Of a DNA stretch of 64,000 nucleotides, positions 34,006 through 46,459 are shown piece by piece. Under the pieces are notes generated by a model. The model saw only the letters and a list, made by a program, of their open reading frames with translations. It did not search any database and was not told the origin of the DNA. Each line of letters opens with the position of its first letter. The first letter of the stretch is position 1. The position numbers and the translations under genes were made by a program. Source of the stretch: Phragmites australis (lineage: Eukaryota > Streptophyta > Magnoliopsida > Poales > Poaceae). The stretch covers positions 31,035,819 to 31,099,818 of the forward strand of contig NC_084924.1 of NCBI RefSeq assembly GCF_958298935.1, written 5' to 3'.

Positions 34006-34193
34006 CCTCTCCACGGCGGCGGTGCTCGGGCATTCCTCATCCTCTCCACTACGGCGGCGCTTGGGTACTCCTTCCTCGTCCTCTCCACTGTGACGGCGCT
34101 CGAGCACTCCTTCCTCGTCCTCTCCACTGCGCCGCCGCTCAGACTCCTCCTCCTCCTCTCCACTGCGGTGGCGCTCGGGCACTCCTCCTCCTC
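34006..34193 (+). repeat. 39 bp minisatellite, five units
   Basis: CCTCTCCACT...GCTCGGGCACTCCT units start at 34006, 34041, 34080, 34119 and 34155. Several are a multiple of three in length, so long open frames arise on both strands here. I read these as by-products of the repeat. Confidence 0.85.
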
Positions 34194-34689
34194 CCCTCTT
34201 GCAGCGCTCTGGTCCTCGTCAAGTATTGCTCGGGCCCTCATCCTCGTTCTCGTCCTCCCCATTGCGGTGCTAGGGTTTCCTAGTTCAAAATATCCCCACA
34301 TTGGTTATTGTTTCTTACTTGGTACCGAATGTTAGATACTCAGGTCATTTGTATAGTCTTAGAGCTTGGTTTAGAATGTAGGTTTTTTTAGTGCATTTCT
34401 TTCTCTAGGATTAGTTTTGTATGCATAACTTTAGAATGACATGTAGTTCAGATTGAAGCAGGATTAGTTATGTATACCTAATTGCTAAATTTTTAAATTT
34501 TTGTAATCCACATTATCTATCCATATTTTTTGTAGTTGCCTTCATATTATTTCTGTCCTTTTGCTAATGTAGTTCAACTAGATAGTATCAAGTGCTCAAT
34601 TTTCATCCTCATCCTCTCATGAACATCCCCACTCTGATGACGGATGTCATGGAGATACAACCACCTCAGAGGGTCAAGCTCAGCGTGCT

Positions 34690-36860
34690 AGGATGAACAC
34701 CAAGTGGCATATAGACAAAATTACCAATACATAGATCAACATCACGGGGCTACTTACAGCCCCCTTATAGTGAAGAACAGTTTTCGACGTGTATGTGGCC
34801 TAATTGCTAGGGAGAGGGTGCCCTTTGTCCTTAAGAAGTGGAAGCTCCTCGGTCAATTAGAGGCGGAGGCACTGTTTGCATGCCTTGAGAATTATTTGGA
34901 GATACCGCAGAATTTGATGGGCCTTGTGACGAGGAAAGCTTTGTGAGTGATCAATAAGGCTTAGAGGAAATTCAAGAACCAACTTGTTAGGGAGTACATT
35001 GATCGAAATCGGGAGCCGTTTGAGGACTACAAGTTCATATCATAGAAGGATTGGGCTTGCTTTGTGGAGATGAAGAGTTCAGATGAGTTCAAAGCTAAAA
35101 ATAGCAAACACAAGGATATTTGGGCTCGCAACAAGCACAACCACATGTTGGGCACATGTGGATACGAGGGGAAAATCCTTCAATGGCAGAAGGAGGATGA
35201 GAAAGCTAAGAAGGAAGGTTGATTGGTGTCATTTGCTAACATTCCTGAGGGCTGTGCCAGGAATTGGTTGCGAGGCAGGGCAACCGTGGTGCCTAGTGGT
35301 GAGATCAGCTTTAAGAGTAGTGAGACTCAAGAGGGCTCTGAAAAAATCAGAGAGCAGCAGGTACAAGCTGGCTAAGGGTCCTTCACCGGCGTTAGGGAGA
35401 AGCACGCCATCTCCACTGCCCTCGAAAACCCTGAGCATCCAAGTCGGGTCTGAGGACTTCCTAGTTATGAGGGTTGGAAGTATGGATAGCCCAAACACCG
35501 TGAGTTGTATAGTAAGAGGAATGAGCCCATGGATATCGAGCAACTATCTTAGAGGATTCGAGTAGAGGTCACTAAGGAAGTCCTCTCCCACATGACCACC
35601 ATGCTGCAGGTATAGGGACTTCAGATTGTACCAGTCACTGGAAGCCTTGTTGTTATCAGAAGGAGTAGTTGTGCATCCATTGAGGTGGAGCAGAGCTGCC
35701 ACTCACCCATATGTGACCTCGACGGGCCGATGCCATGCACCCTCATCATTAAGCCTGGCGGTTTCACCATTGAGGTCGCAAGGGGTCAAGTATAGCCACT
35801 ATAGAAGATGTTGCATTGTGTTGAGGTGCGGTAGGGCAATGCAGTGGTTGAGGTGGACATTGTCCATCCCAACTTCATGATGCACAAGTTAGAGATCCCA
35901 CCTAATGATGAGATCTCAACTCTAGGGGAGGCTCTCCTGCAGAGGATCAATAGAAGAAGAGTAACATACAGTTGAATCCTCCAGCGCTCCGGATTCTTTC
36001 CCTACTGCCAACTTCTCCCACACATCCACCTCCAGCCCCTGAAGCATCAACGCCGGCAACCTTTTGTGAATCTAAGGAACTTGAAGCCAAGAGCATTCAG
36101 AAGGACACTGAGGAACAACAAGTGCAACAACAGGATGTTGTGCAGCAAGAGGTGGCCCAGGAGAAGCCCCAGCATGTGCAGTAGAAAGAGGTGCCCAGGA
36201 AAAGCCACATGATGTCCAAAAAAAAGAGATGGTTGAGGAAGAGCTTCGTATGACAGTCATGGACGCTGTTACGAACTCAAAATTCAAGTATGGACAACTG
36301 ATTCTTTCCGATAATAAACTCACAGCGGTAGGTCCTACATGTATGTCTCTCCATAAATATTACGTGGACCAAGAGGAGAAGGGCAGAAATCTTCATCAAA
36401 TTTGCCAGAAACCATTTCTACCACAGCGACGGAGGCTACTTCTTTGTCGGCTTCAATGATTTCTATGACCTCTTTACCCTTGATGCACTGGACATGTCAC
36501 TCTTGAGGACCTTCACAAGACTTTAAAATGCACCTTTCAATCACTCATACCACTATAATGTGGTATCTAACTTGTTTGTTATGTACATATAGGCACATGA
36601 TACAAGAAAACAGGGTGAAGAAACAACTTGTTGTATATCTTGACCCTGAGTTTTTCTCCCGACAAAGCATTATGTCTAATGAGACAGACGTTGCTAAACA
36701 CCTTATACAACAATTATCGCATTTCAAAGGGAAGGAATACTTTATGGTTTCCTATAACCCGGGTAGGCATTGAGTTTTTGTGGTTATAATTCCTAATGCC
36801 AACAAGATGTGGTACATGGATCCAATAAAGTCTCAACCACATAACTAATCTGCACTACAA
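34690..36860 (+). pseudogene. Second CACTA gene (TNP1/transposase-24-like, Ulp1-like C-terminus)
   Basis: A decayed plus-strand gene follows TNP2. Its N-terminal part (34704-34946 and on) reads RVPFVLKKWKLLGQLEAEAL, then KFKNQLVREYIDR and DKFKAKNSKHKD-like blocks, as in the CACTA 'plant transposase' family. A Gln-rich linker lies at about 36090-36230. The part at 36590-36850 (LVVYLDPEFFSRQS, FKGKEYFMVSYNPGRH, then MWYMDPIKS) resembles the His/Asp region of Ulp1-type C48 cysteine peptidases found in CACTA elements. A stop follows the His. I saw no intact catalytic Cys. The exact boundaries and the peptidase call are inference. Confidence 0.6.
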
Positions 36861-37639
36861 AATCTTATCGACACATGAGTTCTCTCAAACTACTCAATTC
36901 ATTTGAGGTTCTTTTCCTCTTGTAGCACTTAAATTTTTATTGTTGTTGCATGCATGTAGTGCTTTCTATGCATACATCTGCCTCAAATGAGGTCCACAGC
37001 CGAAAGGAACCAAACTGAACCATTCCTTCGTATATCCGGTATAGTAATATCTTTTACATACATTCTTATTGTTACTATGTGTCCTACTAACTTGACACAA
37101 ATATATTTCTATTCTTTATTTTTAGTGCTACCAGTAACCATCGAGCAACACATGTGGCTTCTACATTGCCCACCACATGCAATGCGTCACTGACATGAGC
37201 ATCCATCAAGATCCAAAGGTTGTACATCATTACTTTTAAGTCAACCTTGATCTACACATGCCCATTATTACTTATATATTTTCTCTACTGACAGACTTTC
37301 AGATCGCCAACAACTACATTACCAACTACAATATTTGTTGAAATCTGAGGACGGATTGCCCTTTTCTTAATTTCTCAAGTAATTAACCCAAAAGGAGAGT
37401 TTCATTCAGATTGGTGATGTATCTGATATGTTTGTTACACTGTGAAAGTAATTTGTTAATGAGTTTTGTACATGTGTGGAAGAGTGTTACACATTGTGTA
37501 ACATTGATAATGAGTTATATTTATTTTTGTGCTTGTGAATATCAAATGTGTCTATTATATTTATTGCATGTGCATATGATTCATAATGTTCTGAGATTGT
37601 AATACGTTCAGAAGGCCTCCTAGGAGCTAAATTGGTGCT
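36861..37639. other. CACTA interior, no gene recognised
   Basis: AT-rich sequence with small open frames lacking any family features. Confidence 0.4.
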
Positions 37640-38123
37640 TCAGGGATTTAGGGAAACACATACGGTTTTTACACCAATACGCCTGAAATATTTACGCATA
37701 GACGGTTATTAAAGTAGCACGTCTGCGAAATATGAATTGAAAGTCAGTCCGTGTCACATGACACAGACGGTTACTTACGAATTTCATCTCAAACTATAAG
37801 CAGACACAGACGGTTTCTATAATCCCCGTCTGAAACTATATCAGAGACACAGACGGTTATGAAAATAACCCATCTGTGATAGTATACAGACACAGACATT
37901 TTTTATAGTAAATCCATATGTGATAATTGTGAATCTAACAATTGTACAACCATATTACAGGCGTAATTGTTAATCAGGCCCGTCTTTGTCTATCTATATT
38001 GCAAACGGAGTGATACCTATCTATGAGAAGCACGAAAACACAGACACTTTTGAATAGACAGAAATGAAACCCGTCTATGATAGGGTTTAACAACCGTGTG
38101 TGATAACCCATTCTGAGGTAGTG
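37640..38123. repeat. CACTA right subterminal repeats and terminus
   Basis: At least six ACAGACGGTT / CATCTGTG / CCCGTCT motifs alternate in orientation. The segment ends with GGTAGTG, that is CACTACC on the minus strand, at 38123. Confidence 0.78.
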
Positions 38124-38314
38124 AATTTTTTGCATTGCAAATGCAAGCTGCCTACTTATGATTAATGAAAAAAAAAAACAGAACTAGATTGCTTGATTAC
38201 TTATCATGTGTACTCACAGTCTCCCAATTGCTTTATTGCTTCAAGGTTATAGTGCTTCTTACTTATTCATTTATTCCAAAAATGTGAAATTGTAGCTTGT
38301 GTTGAAATTGTAAT

Positions 38315-39510
38315 TTGCTCATTTGCATGATGTTATCCACTACATTGGCTCCTTCCACCAACACCATGAATAGCTTCAAGGGGAATTCTGGTGACATCGT
38401 GTGGGATTATGGAGTGTTGGTGGATCCAAACAACTTGAACATGATCAAGTGCAAGTTGCATGATTTCATTATGAAGGCAGGAATATATATAGGCTGAAGT
38501 GCCATATTGCTAGGATTCATGGCAAGGTTATAGTCCACACCTGAGGGCAAAGCGAAGTGTAAGAAAGTCATATATAAATGACTCAAAGAAAGCTAACAAG
38601 TTCAGGCTAGATGAGCAGCAAGAGATCAAAGATGATGTGGACCTTGAGGGTGCGCCGGGTGATGAAGACACCACAATTGGAGAACGACTTTGATGAGGTT
38701 GGAGATTCGGCCACAGATATTGGGGCCTATTGATAAGTTCACAATGCTTCTTGATCCTAGCTCATTGAGCAACACAAAGTTGATGTAGCATTAAAAAATC
38801 ATTGTTGCTATGAATTTTTAACCTTGAATTATTTGATGAATTCTATGTTTCTAACCTTGAATTGTTTTAATTTCAAAAATACATTTCCACTCCATCAACA
38901 ATGAATAATTTGACCAAGTGATATAAGTGGCTGGCTACTTTGGCCCTAGTGGAAGGAAACCAAATCAGCATGAGTTGTGAGAGAAATTATTGTATGAGGA
39001 AGAGGAAGATACAAATAAGATGTTGAAGGTGCAAGAAGAGGCTAAGCTACAAATAGGTGCTCCATTATGAAATATGCATGGATTGACCAGAAAAGGAGAA
39101 GCATCATGAATATTTGTTTGCATTGCAGCATTGGCATAAACTTTCTTGAATCAAGGGAGGCCTCACATGAGTTGCATGCTGGACATCTCATATTTGAGTA
39201 TGTGGATGGTTGTTTTGAGTGAGTAGGTGCTGAAAATATTGTGCAAGTAGTGACTGGCAATACTTTAAACAATGGCAATAAAGGACTTGCTGTTTGTGAA
39301 GAGGCCCAATATATTTTAGAGTTCTTGTGCAACTCACACCCTCAATTTGATGTTGGATGCAATTGGAAAGATGAAGAAGTTCAAGAACACAATTGATCAA
39401 GCAAAGGCATTGACCATCTTTATCTATTTATACCATAGAAACTTTGGCTTTGATGAGGAAATTTACAAAGAAGAGAAATATTGTGAGGCTAGTGTCGACT
39501 ATTGGTAAAA
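38315..39510 (+). pseudogene. hAT transposase fragment, second copy (plus strand)
   Basis: A BED-finger-like start (38375-38520) reads GDIVWDYGVLVDPNNLNMIK, then CKLHDFIMKAGIY and LKCHIARIHGKV after a shift. The second zinc Cys is His here. RPQILGPIDKFTMLL and then a DUF659 block follow (39075-39230: DQKRRSIMNICLHCSIGINF, LIFEYVDGCFE). FKNTIDQAKALTIFIY lies near 39390. The C-terminal dimerisation part is absent and stops are frequent. The sequence differs clearly from the hAT at the left of the window, so it belongs to another family. Confidence 0.75.
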
Positions 39511-41689
39511 TCAATTATGCAAATACTTATTTAAAATAGACATATTTAGCCATCAACAGTGAATATCAAATAGAAAGACACGAGGTTTTATACATGTTCA
39601 AACCTCCTTTAGGCCTCGTTTGGCTAGGCGTGGATCGGCTAGAATTGAGGCCCGATCCCCGTTACCCAGGGAGCCAAACCCACACTAGGATAGAATACAC
39701 GTGGAGGAGCAAAAAGGTATTTGTCTTGCGGTGGGGTTAGAAAAAAAAATCCCATCTAATCCTAGCTGATTCGATGGAGAAACAAGAATCTCTTATTGAA
39801 TCTGAGAACACTCACACATATCATCGTTCTCTTTGCCTTCTTCTCACGACACTCGTGTCCCAGGCAACTCTGGTGGAGCTTCAACGTTCTCCTCCTCGAC
39901 AACTGGTACTCCTCCTTCTCCACCCCTCCTCCTCTTCCCTCCCCCCTCCTTCTCCCACTCCTTCTCCCATTCCTCCCCTTCATGCTAGGATTTTGTGTGT
40001 TGAATCTCCTGCTCATGTGCTAGATTTGCGGGGAACGAGAAAGGAGGGAGGTGTTGGCATAGCCCAAGCACTACAAGATGGAGCTCTCCCTTGTCTGTGT
40101 TGCCTAGGTCACCAGCAGTGAGCCCAATAAGTTCTTCGAGATGTCCGTGTGTCTCCTCTCTCCTGGTCTCTGCTTGTAAATTGAGTTCAGCCAAGCCAAA
40201 TTGAAACCTCGTGCATTTCATAATTGCAGCAAGGTTCTCAATCGCAAGGTCACCGACAGTACACCATCCACATGTGCCTGATGAAGCATCAGATATACCA
40301 TGTTCTTTTCTTCCTTTTGTGTTGTTCCTTTAAAAATTTGGATTGACTGATCTATTAGTGCATTTTGGTTAGCTTAGTTGTTTAGGGTTATATGTAATGT
40401 TCCTTTGCTACCAAAATAAGCAAGGTTTTGATTGATCTTTAAGTTTCATATGGTTTATTCATTTACTTAGCATGGATTATTTTCATTGAGCATTTGCACT
40501 CTAGAGCTTACAATAAGTGTCAGACCATAGTGTCTTTTACTTATGAGAAAGGTGGAGGTGCCTCAAGGATCTATACTAGTTGCTTGATAGTTAACAAGTC
40601 AACTTCATTAATAGCAAAATGTAGCAATGGTTGTAGACATTGTCCCAAACACGTTTTAAGAGAAGTGTGATACTTCATTCGATACTGGACAGATGGTGCT
40701 TCCTTTATATATCTTTTAACAGCAAACAAATCTTGAATTTGGGCAATATCGATATGTCATTCAGTTTGAAACACAAATCTGATCTGAACCAATGTGATTG
40801 TACAGGACATATTGTTAAAATCATCTGCTGAGAGTTATCTTTTAGTAGTGCTAGTTACATCCTAGCAAATTTGCAATGCATTGCGATTCCAGCTGCTACC
40901 ATTATTTTCATGTCCATGTATGACACCAGAAGGTCGAACTACCAACTTCATTCAGTTCTGCATGTTCGCATATGTGCACACGTTATTTAGGAGAAAAATA
41001 AATTATATTTGTTGGTGTGCACACATTACACGACATCTCATTTCGCTTTTCCTCGATAGTTTATTTTCTCATCACAGTATTCTTTTTTCAGGTAGTACAT
41101 GATTGCACACTAGGAGCTATTCCAGTCAAATGATGCTCTTCAGTGAGCTCTTCACAGGGTTCAAGAACCCAGAGTGTTGATTTAAGAGTAAACTAATTTG
41201 CAAATTGATGTAAAATAAGCTATTAAATGTGAAGATGAGGAGATACTTCATCATCATTAAATATTTAGCATTCTATAATCAGGTTTAGATCATGCGGAGT
41301 TTCCTTCTTACCTGCTTGAGATGCGGTACACACATTCTATTTAGGATTAATGAATCACGTTTCTTGAAGTCATATCGAAACATTTCATGTATTTTCATGT
41401 GATCAAGTATGCACATGCATGTTACTTTTTTTATTTGTTTTGGGCTCTTTTCCTAATTTTCTGATTTTCTTTTATTTCTTTTGATTTTTAATGCATGTAT
41501 TATTTTATTTCTGAATTTTTGAGCTATTTTTTATAGTATTAAAGACGTGTAACGTCGTAGTGCTTCATGCTATGACTCCGTATCAATTAAGTTTGTTGCA
41601 ATTTTGATTGAATCAGTGCCGGCATAAATTTGTGTTGCACATGTGCAATCCATGCCAATCCAAAGTGATCTAAATGAAGCTTAGTAAAT
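39511..41689. other. Intergenic, no gene recognised
   Basis: GGCCTCGTTTGGCTAGG at about 39611-39630 looks like a DNA-transposon terminus of the kind common in grasses. Its partner end was not fixed. The open frame 39774-40121 is Pro/Ser/Leu-rich with no family features. The rest is AT-rich. Confidence 0.4.
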
Positions 41690-42152
41690 AATATGTTTAG
41701 TTGCCCGCATAGCCTAGCCTAGTTTGTATCTAGTGAGCTAGGTTGTGTGTATACAATGCTATTTATTTTGTTAGATATATGTGCTTAGCCTAGCTGATAA
41801 GAGATTGCATTTGGTTACCTGCATAAGTATATGCTATATGAGATTAAAATAAAAAAATAAGTATTAACACTGTGTTTTTGCATAAATACATTATATAATA
41901 CTTAATTTATTATATTTAGTCTTAATCTAATTTAAAATATACTAATATGAGTTAATACTCACTAATTATATGCTAATACCATCATTAACGTAGCCTGCTC
42001 GGGAGAAACGAATTCAAAATCCGTTTTCTAGAGCCAGATTACAATAGTGATTTTGCATAGCTCGAGACTCACATGTGCACCTAGACATCAAACGCGCGTG
42101 TGTGCACACGCGGGGCCTGATCAGCCCTATTTGCAGGCAACCAAACAGGCTA
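41690..42152. mobile_element. MITE-like element
   Basis: The left end ATGTTTAGTTGCCCGCATAG pairs with the right end, whose complement is CTGTTTGGTTGCCTGCAAAT. About 460 bp of AT-rich, non-coding sequence lies between, with a TAGCCTAGCCTAG stretch near the left end. A clear target duplication was not found. Confidence 0.45.
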
Positions 42153-42424
42153 TAAGATATCAAATCTCTTATGAAGGAGGTGATTAGGTGGTGCAAGGAA
42201 ATCAACCCAATGTCTATGTAGTTGATTGAAACCTAGTTTGTCTTTCACGGTTGCTAAACAAACTCTTAAGATAATAGCTATATATCATGTTCTATATTTG
42301 ATTAATTTTAAAAAACAATTATAATAAAGATATAAGTAAATCTAATCCTAAGGATCGCGGGTTCTCTTAGGTTCTACAGTAATGATGGATCTCTCTTATC
42401 TAATATGCATCAGAATCAGCGGGA

Positions 42425-42710
42425 GCTCTACCAAACGTTCTGACGCAGAATCGATCTGTGGCAGAATCAGAGAGAATCACTTCCACGTTTTGTACTGCGA
42501 GGTGGGAGCCGAAAAATCTAGCTTCCACCGATTCCCGACTGATTCTCCTTAATTTCAACACAATCTTCTCTCAGAAATCACTTCCACCACTAATATAACA
42601 AACAATTTCACAAACAGATTCACTTTCACCACAGAATCTATTTCTACCACAGAATTACTTCCACCACAAAATCAGAAGTTTAGAGAGCTCTACTAAACGA
42701 GCCCTTACAC
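42425..42710. mobile_element. MITE-like element with AGCTCTACCAAACG ends
   Basis: GAGCTCTACCAAACG (about 42426) and GAGCTCTACTAAACGAGCCC (about 42688-42707) are repeated termini. Between them are AATC / CTTCCACCAC-rich repeats common in a grass MITE class. Both termini point the same way, so this may be two overlapping or nested copies. Confidence 0.4.
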
Positions 42711-43107
42711 GTTAGACAAAAGGACCAGGGAGGTTAGGAATGCAGATTACATCTGGATCGTGACAGAAAATAAGTGAAAGTCCTCTCCAAGAAAGGAGTC
42801 AAACTGACTGATTGCTTCAAGACCATGTATCATCTGAAAGATTGCTCCATAATCTGTTTCATGCATATGGTGAATTTACCCAAAAAGAAAAAAATCGTCC
42901 AAATCCTCCATATATCCTACAGTGTTGCTCACGCCCCGTTTTGAACGCAAAATTTTTACGATAATTAAAGTCTCTTACAAGGCTCCTGTAGTTGCGTTTC
43001 AACCATGGTTAGGTAATTGACTACTACTAATTAATAGTTTATATTTTTAACGGTAATGTTGTGGCATGGCCGGCCGGACTCATTGGATATTTTGATTGGA
43101 CTGTGCT

Positions 43108-43495
43108 CGGATTGAAAAAAATTACCTATTTAAGTTAATTCCTATATTTTCGTATCTTTAATATTTTAGATGTTATAAAAATTTATTGTCACAGTTATTT
43201 TCGTATGTTATATTTTGAAATCTCTAGCGTACGAATCCGGATCTAAAAAATTATCTATTCGAGTTAATTCATATATTTTTGCATCTTCAATATTTTAGAT
43301 GTTATAAAAATTTATTGTCATAATTATTTTCGTATGTTGTATCTTGAAATATCTTGTGTACAGATTCAGATCTAAAAATATTATCCATTTGAGTTAATTC
43401 TTATATTTTTGCATCTCTAATATTTAGATGTTCAAATTTAATTATTCAAATATTGTGAAAATATTATCATAATTATTTTGTATGTTATATCTAAT
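43108..43495 (+). repeat. AT-rich tandem repeat, about 130 bp, three units
   Basis: Units start near 43108, 43238 and 43367, each with GATCTAAAAAATTA-type starts, GAGTTAATTC, ATATTTTTGCATC and ATTTTAGATGTT in order. The third unit carries a short insertion. The array lies about 350 bp upstream of the likely SINA 5' exon. Confidence 0.8.
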
Positions 43496-43812
43496 TCAAC
43501 ACCACACAAGTTTTTCACAAAAATGTTACGTGCAACATAGAGTGATGTTATGGTTGAAATTTTCTTTGAAATTAGATACATATAATGAGCTATTTTTTAC
43601 ATATTTTTAATATTATAAATATTGACTTTTGATGTTACAGGCATTTTTTAACGTTGTAAAAGTTGGTTGGAGCGATAAGAGCTCCGTTTTTTATTGTAAT
43701 GAGTGAATAAAAGGCCGAGGGTAGGAGGATCCAAACAAACGTCGCAAGGAACGAAAAAGCTTCACGACTTTCACGAGACAAAACAACCAGAGAAAGAAAA
43801 CAAAAAGCCCAG

Positions 43813-43852
43813 AGGGAGGAGAGAGAGAGAGGGAGAGGGAGAGAGAGAGAGG
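43813..43852 (+). repeat. GA-rich microsatellite in the SINA leader
   Basis: An interrupted (GA)n run lies in the probable 5' untranslated exon. Such runs are common in plant leaders. Confidence 0.7.
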
Positions 43853-43975
43853 CTTTCATTCGAAATCACTCGCCTCGGCTCCCCATTCACCTCGCCAACC
43901 ATCGCCGCTGCACACCGCACAGGTCGAGATCAGGGCGGCCGAGCCGGCCCCCATTCTGTTCCCTCGTCCGCCGAG

Positions 43976-44850
43976 GTAAAGCCCTGCTCTCGACTCCTTG
44001 CTGCTTCTTTTTTGGGGATTTTTTTTAATGATTTTCGGGGTGAAAGATTGGGTTTTGGGGGAGGGAGGGTGGGGGAGGAGTTCTTGGAGCTGCCAAGGTG
44101 ACTCTGTTCGAGTGATTCAAATGTGGGCGAGAGGCTGGAAGCGCAGGGGTTTAACCGCGTGCTTGCTGGTTGCCTGGTTTTGAGCAGCGGTTTCAGTGTA
44201 GTTTCTCGATCTGATGCGATTGCGTGCCGCTGGGAACCCACTTCTTTGTTCGTTAAATCTCCCTGTTTCCCCATCATGGTGTGATTTGATTGAACAAAGA
44301 TAAAGAAGGAATTAAGCTTTGGTTGTTTAACCCATAGGATTATTGACATTTTCTTTTGAGGGGTAAACATTTAGTTCTATTTAAAGGCACTGATACTACA
44401 AGTGTACAAATGAATGAAAAATACAATCCGGACGACAGATCCTCGTTCTCAAAGTGTGCAACTTTTTTCTTCTCAAAATTATACTAAAAAAATATTGATA
44501 CAAGGCCTACCTGAAAACATCAACAAGTACTACGAGACTTGTGATATATCCGTTGCGTAGTAAGAAGACCTGTCTGACCAACACTTGAAAGCATCACTAG
44601 AGGCCCTAGTCCATGTGCTCCATCTCTTTCGAAGCCTTTAAACAGTGTCCAATCAGCTAGACTGTGTTGGAACTTAGAAATTGTGCTTAGACTGGAGATA
44701 ATTCGTTGAAGAAATGATTTGTGTTAAATGTTAACAGTATCAGTAGTAGGATGTACAGACTACAGGCTACTGAGTCACAGAGTATATTTTTGCCTGTGCT
44801 TTTTAAAATCGCATACTATAATGCAAATGTTTGTTATTTCTTCCTAGCAG
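43976..44850 (+). other. Predicted 5' UTR intron of the SINA gene
   Basis: CCGAG|GTAAAG donor at 43976 and TTCTTCCTAGCAG acceptor ending at 44850, 20 bp before the ATG. The exon before it is GC-rich, typical of a grass first exon. Its 5' end was not determined. Confidence 0.6.
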
Positions 44851-44870
44851 GACCATATAAGAGATTGCTG

Positions 44871-46459
44871 ATGGCCTCAGCTGCTTATATTGATGATTCC
44901 TGTTCTGAGGTCATTGATCCTCCAAAGACCGAGGTACTGGATGCTACTGAACTCGTTGGTGACCATATTCAGCATTCACCAAAACCGAATGTGGTGGTAT
45001 CTAGCAGCGTACGTGAACTTCTGGAATGTCCAGTCTGCTTGAGTGCCATGTATCCTCCTATTCATCAGGTGCACATTCATTCCGATCCATTGCGTATTTA
45101 GTGAAGAAAAGATCATATGTGCTTGTATTGAATTAACCCTGTTCAAATGTAGTCGCTTGATGAAAATTATGGTTTACTGGTTCAAAGAGTTGCTTTCAGT
45201 ACCCTGAACTGCTATCATCATTTTAGTCTGGCCTATTTCAATTTTTAGATACTTTCAATCCACAGTGTTTAGGTTAGAAAACCACAATGGTGCAAAACAG
45301 TCATTCTAAGATGTCTCCTGTATATTTTCTATTCAACTATGATTGTAATGCCATCTTTTGTCTATGCAGTGCTCTAATGGTCATACATTGTGCTCTGGAT
45401 GCAAACCAAGGGTTCATAATCGCTGTCCAACTTGTAGGCATGAACTGGGTAACATAAGATGCCTTGCTCTTGAGAAGGTGGCTGCATCTCTTGACCTTCC
45501 ATGCAAGTACCAGAACTTTGGGTGCTTAGGCATTTATCCTTACTACAGCAAGCTGAAGCATGAGTCGCAGTGTCAATATAGGCCTTATAGCTGTCCATAT
45601 GCCGGATCTGAATGCACAGTTGCTGGTGACATTCCACACTTGGTAAATCACTTGAAAGATGATCACAAAGTTGACATGCACAACGGCTGCACCTTCAACC
45701 ATCGTTATGTCAAGCCAAACCCTCATGAAGTTGAGAATGCCACCTGGATGCTTACGGTATTTCTCACCAACATTAGCATGTTGATTAAAGAATTTCTATT
45801 GGGTGCTTTTTTACTGCGGTCTGTGTTGTTTATCATGCCAACTGAGCAACTATTTTTCATACATATATGATGAAGGTGCTGATCATGTTACACACTTGTT
45901 GGACTAAAAATAATTCTTCTCCTACAAAGACTGACTGTTTTAAGGCAGATCCACCTTCAAATAGTTTGCAAATAACAGTCTGACTGTTTTAAGGCAGAGT
46001 GCCAAATATTTCAAATTGCCTCTTGATTTGCTCCTCTCACTGTTTTCTTTGAGTGCATTACAAAATGTGACCTTCCCCCCTTTTCTTGTCATTTCCATTG
46101 AACGAAATAAACTAAGTAATTATAAATGCCTCGTGCAGGTGTTCAGCTGCTTTGGCCAGTACTTCTGCTTACATTTCGAAGCATTTCAGTTGGGCATGGC
46201 ACCTGTCTACATCGCCTTCCTGAGGTTCATGGGAGATGACGCGGAAGCCAAGAACTACAGCTACAGCCTGGAGGTAGGAGGCACTGGGCGCAAGATGATC
46301 TGGCAGGGGGTGCCTCGGAGCATCAGAGACAGCCACCGGAAGGTCCGAGACAGCTACGATGGGCTAATCATCCAGCGGAACATGGCCTTGTTCTTCTCGG
46401 GTGGTGACAGGAAGGAGCTCAAACTGCGGGTCACTGGGAGAATTTGGAAGGAACAGTAA
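44871..46459 (+). CDS. SINA-type RING E3 ubiquitin-protein ligase
   Basis: This is a seven-in-absentia (SINAT) family ubiquitin ligase. It passes ubiquitin from an E2 to bound target proteins, usually acting as a dimer in the cytosol and nucleus. Coding exons are 44871-45068, 45370-45756 and 46139-46459. All splice sites are GT-AG and phase 0, giving 301 residues, a normal family length. A C3HC4 RING spans residues 53-88 (CPVC, CSNGHTLC, C, CPTC). The Cys/His SIAH zinc fingers follow at about 108-165 (CKYQNFGC, HESQC, C, HLVNHLKDDH). The TRAF-like substrate-binding domain runs to the end (FSCFGQYFCLHFEAFQLG ... LRVTGRIWKEQ). The start is the first Met after the acceptor. No stops or losses were seen, so it looks functional. 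The subfamily member was not assigned. Confidence 0.95.

Larger units (their letters stand above)
26461..38123 (+). mobile_element. CACTA (En/Spm) DNA transposon, decayed, with nested solo LTR
   Basis: The right end is CACTACCTCAGAATGGG read on the minus strand, ending at 38123. Subterminal ACAGACGG-type repeats occur at both sides (26460-26680, 37640-38110). Between them lie a TNP2-type transposase gene (27173-33446) and a second CACTA-type gene (about 34690-36860) on the plus strand. A 3085 bp solo LTR (28015-31099) is inserted in TNP2. The left CACTA terminus itself was not found, so the left boundary is approximate and may be truncated. Many stops show it is not autonomous. Confidence 0.82.

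Noticed and set aside
33928..34335. 135-codon plus frame and 114-codon minus frame
   Set aside because: Both are produced by the 39 bp minisatellite and have no non-repeat features.
39774..40121. 115-codon open frame
   Set aside because: Low-complexity Pro/Ser/Leu run, with no start context, splice partners or family motif.
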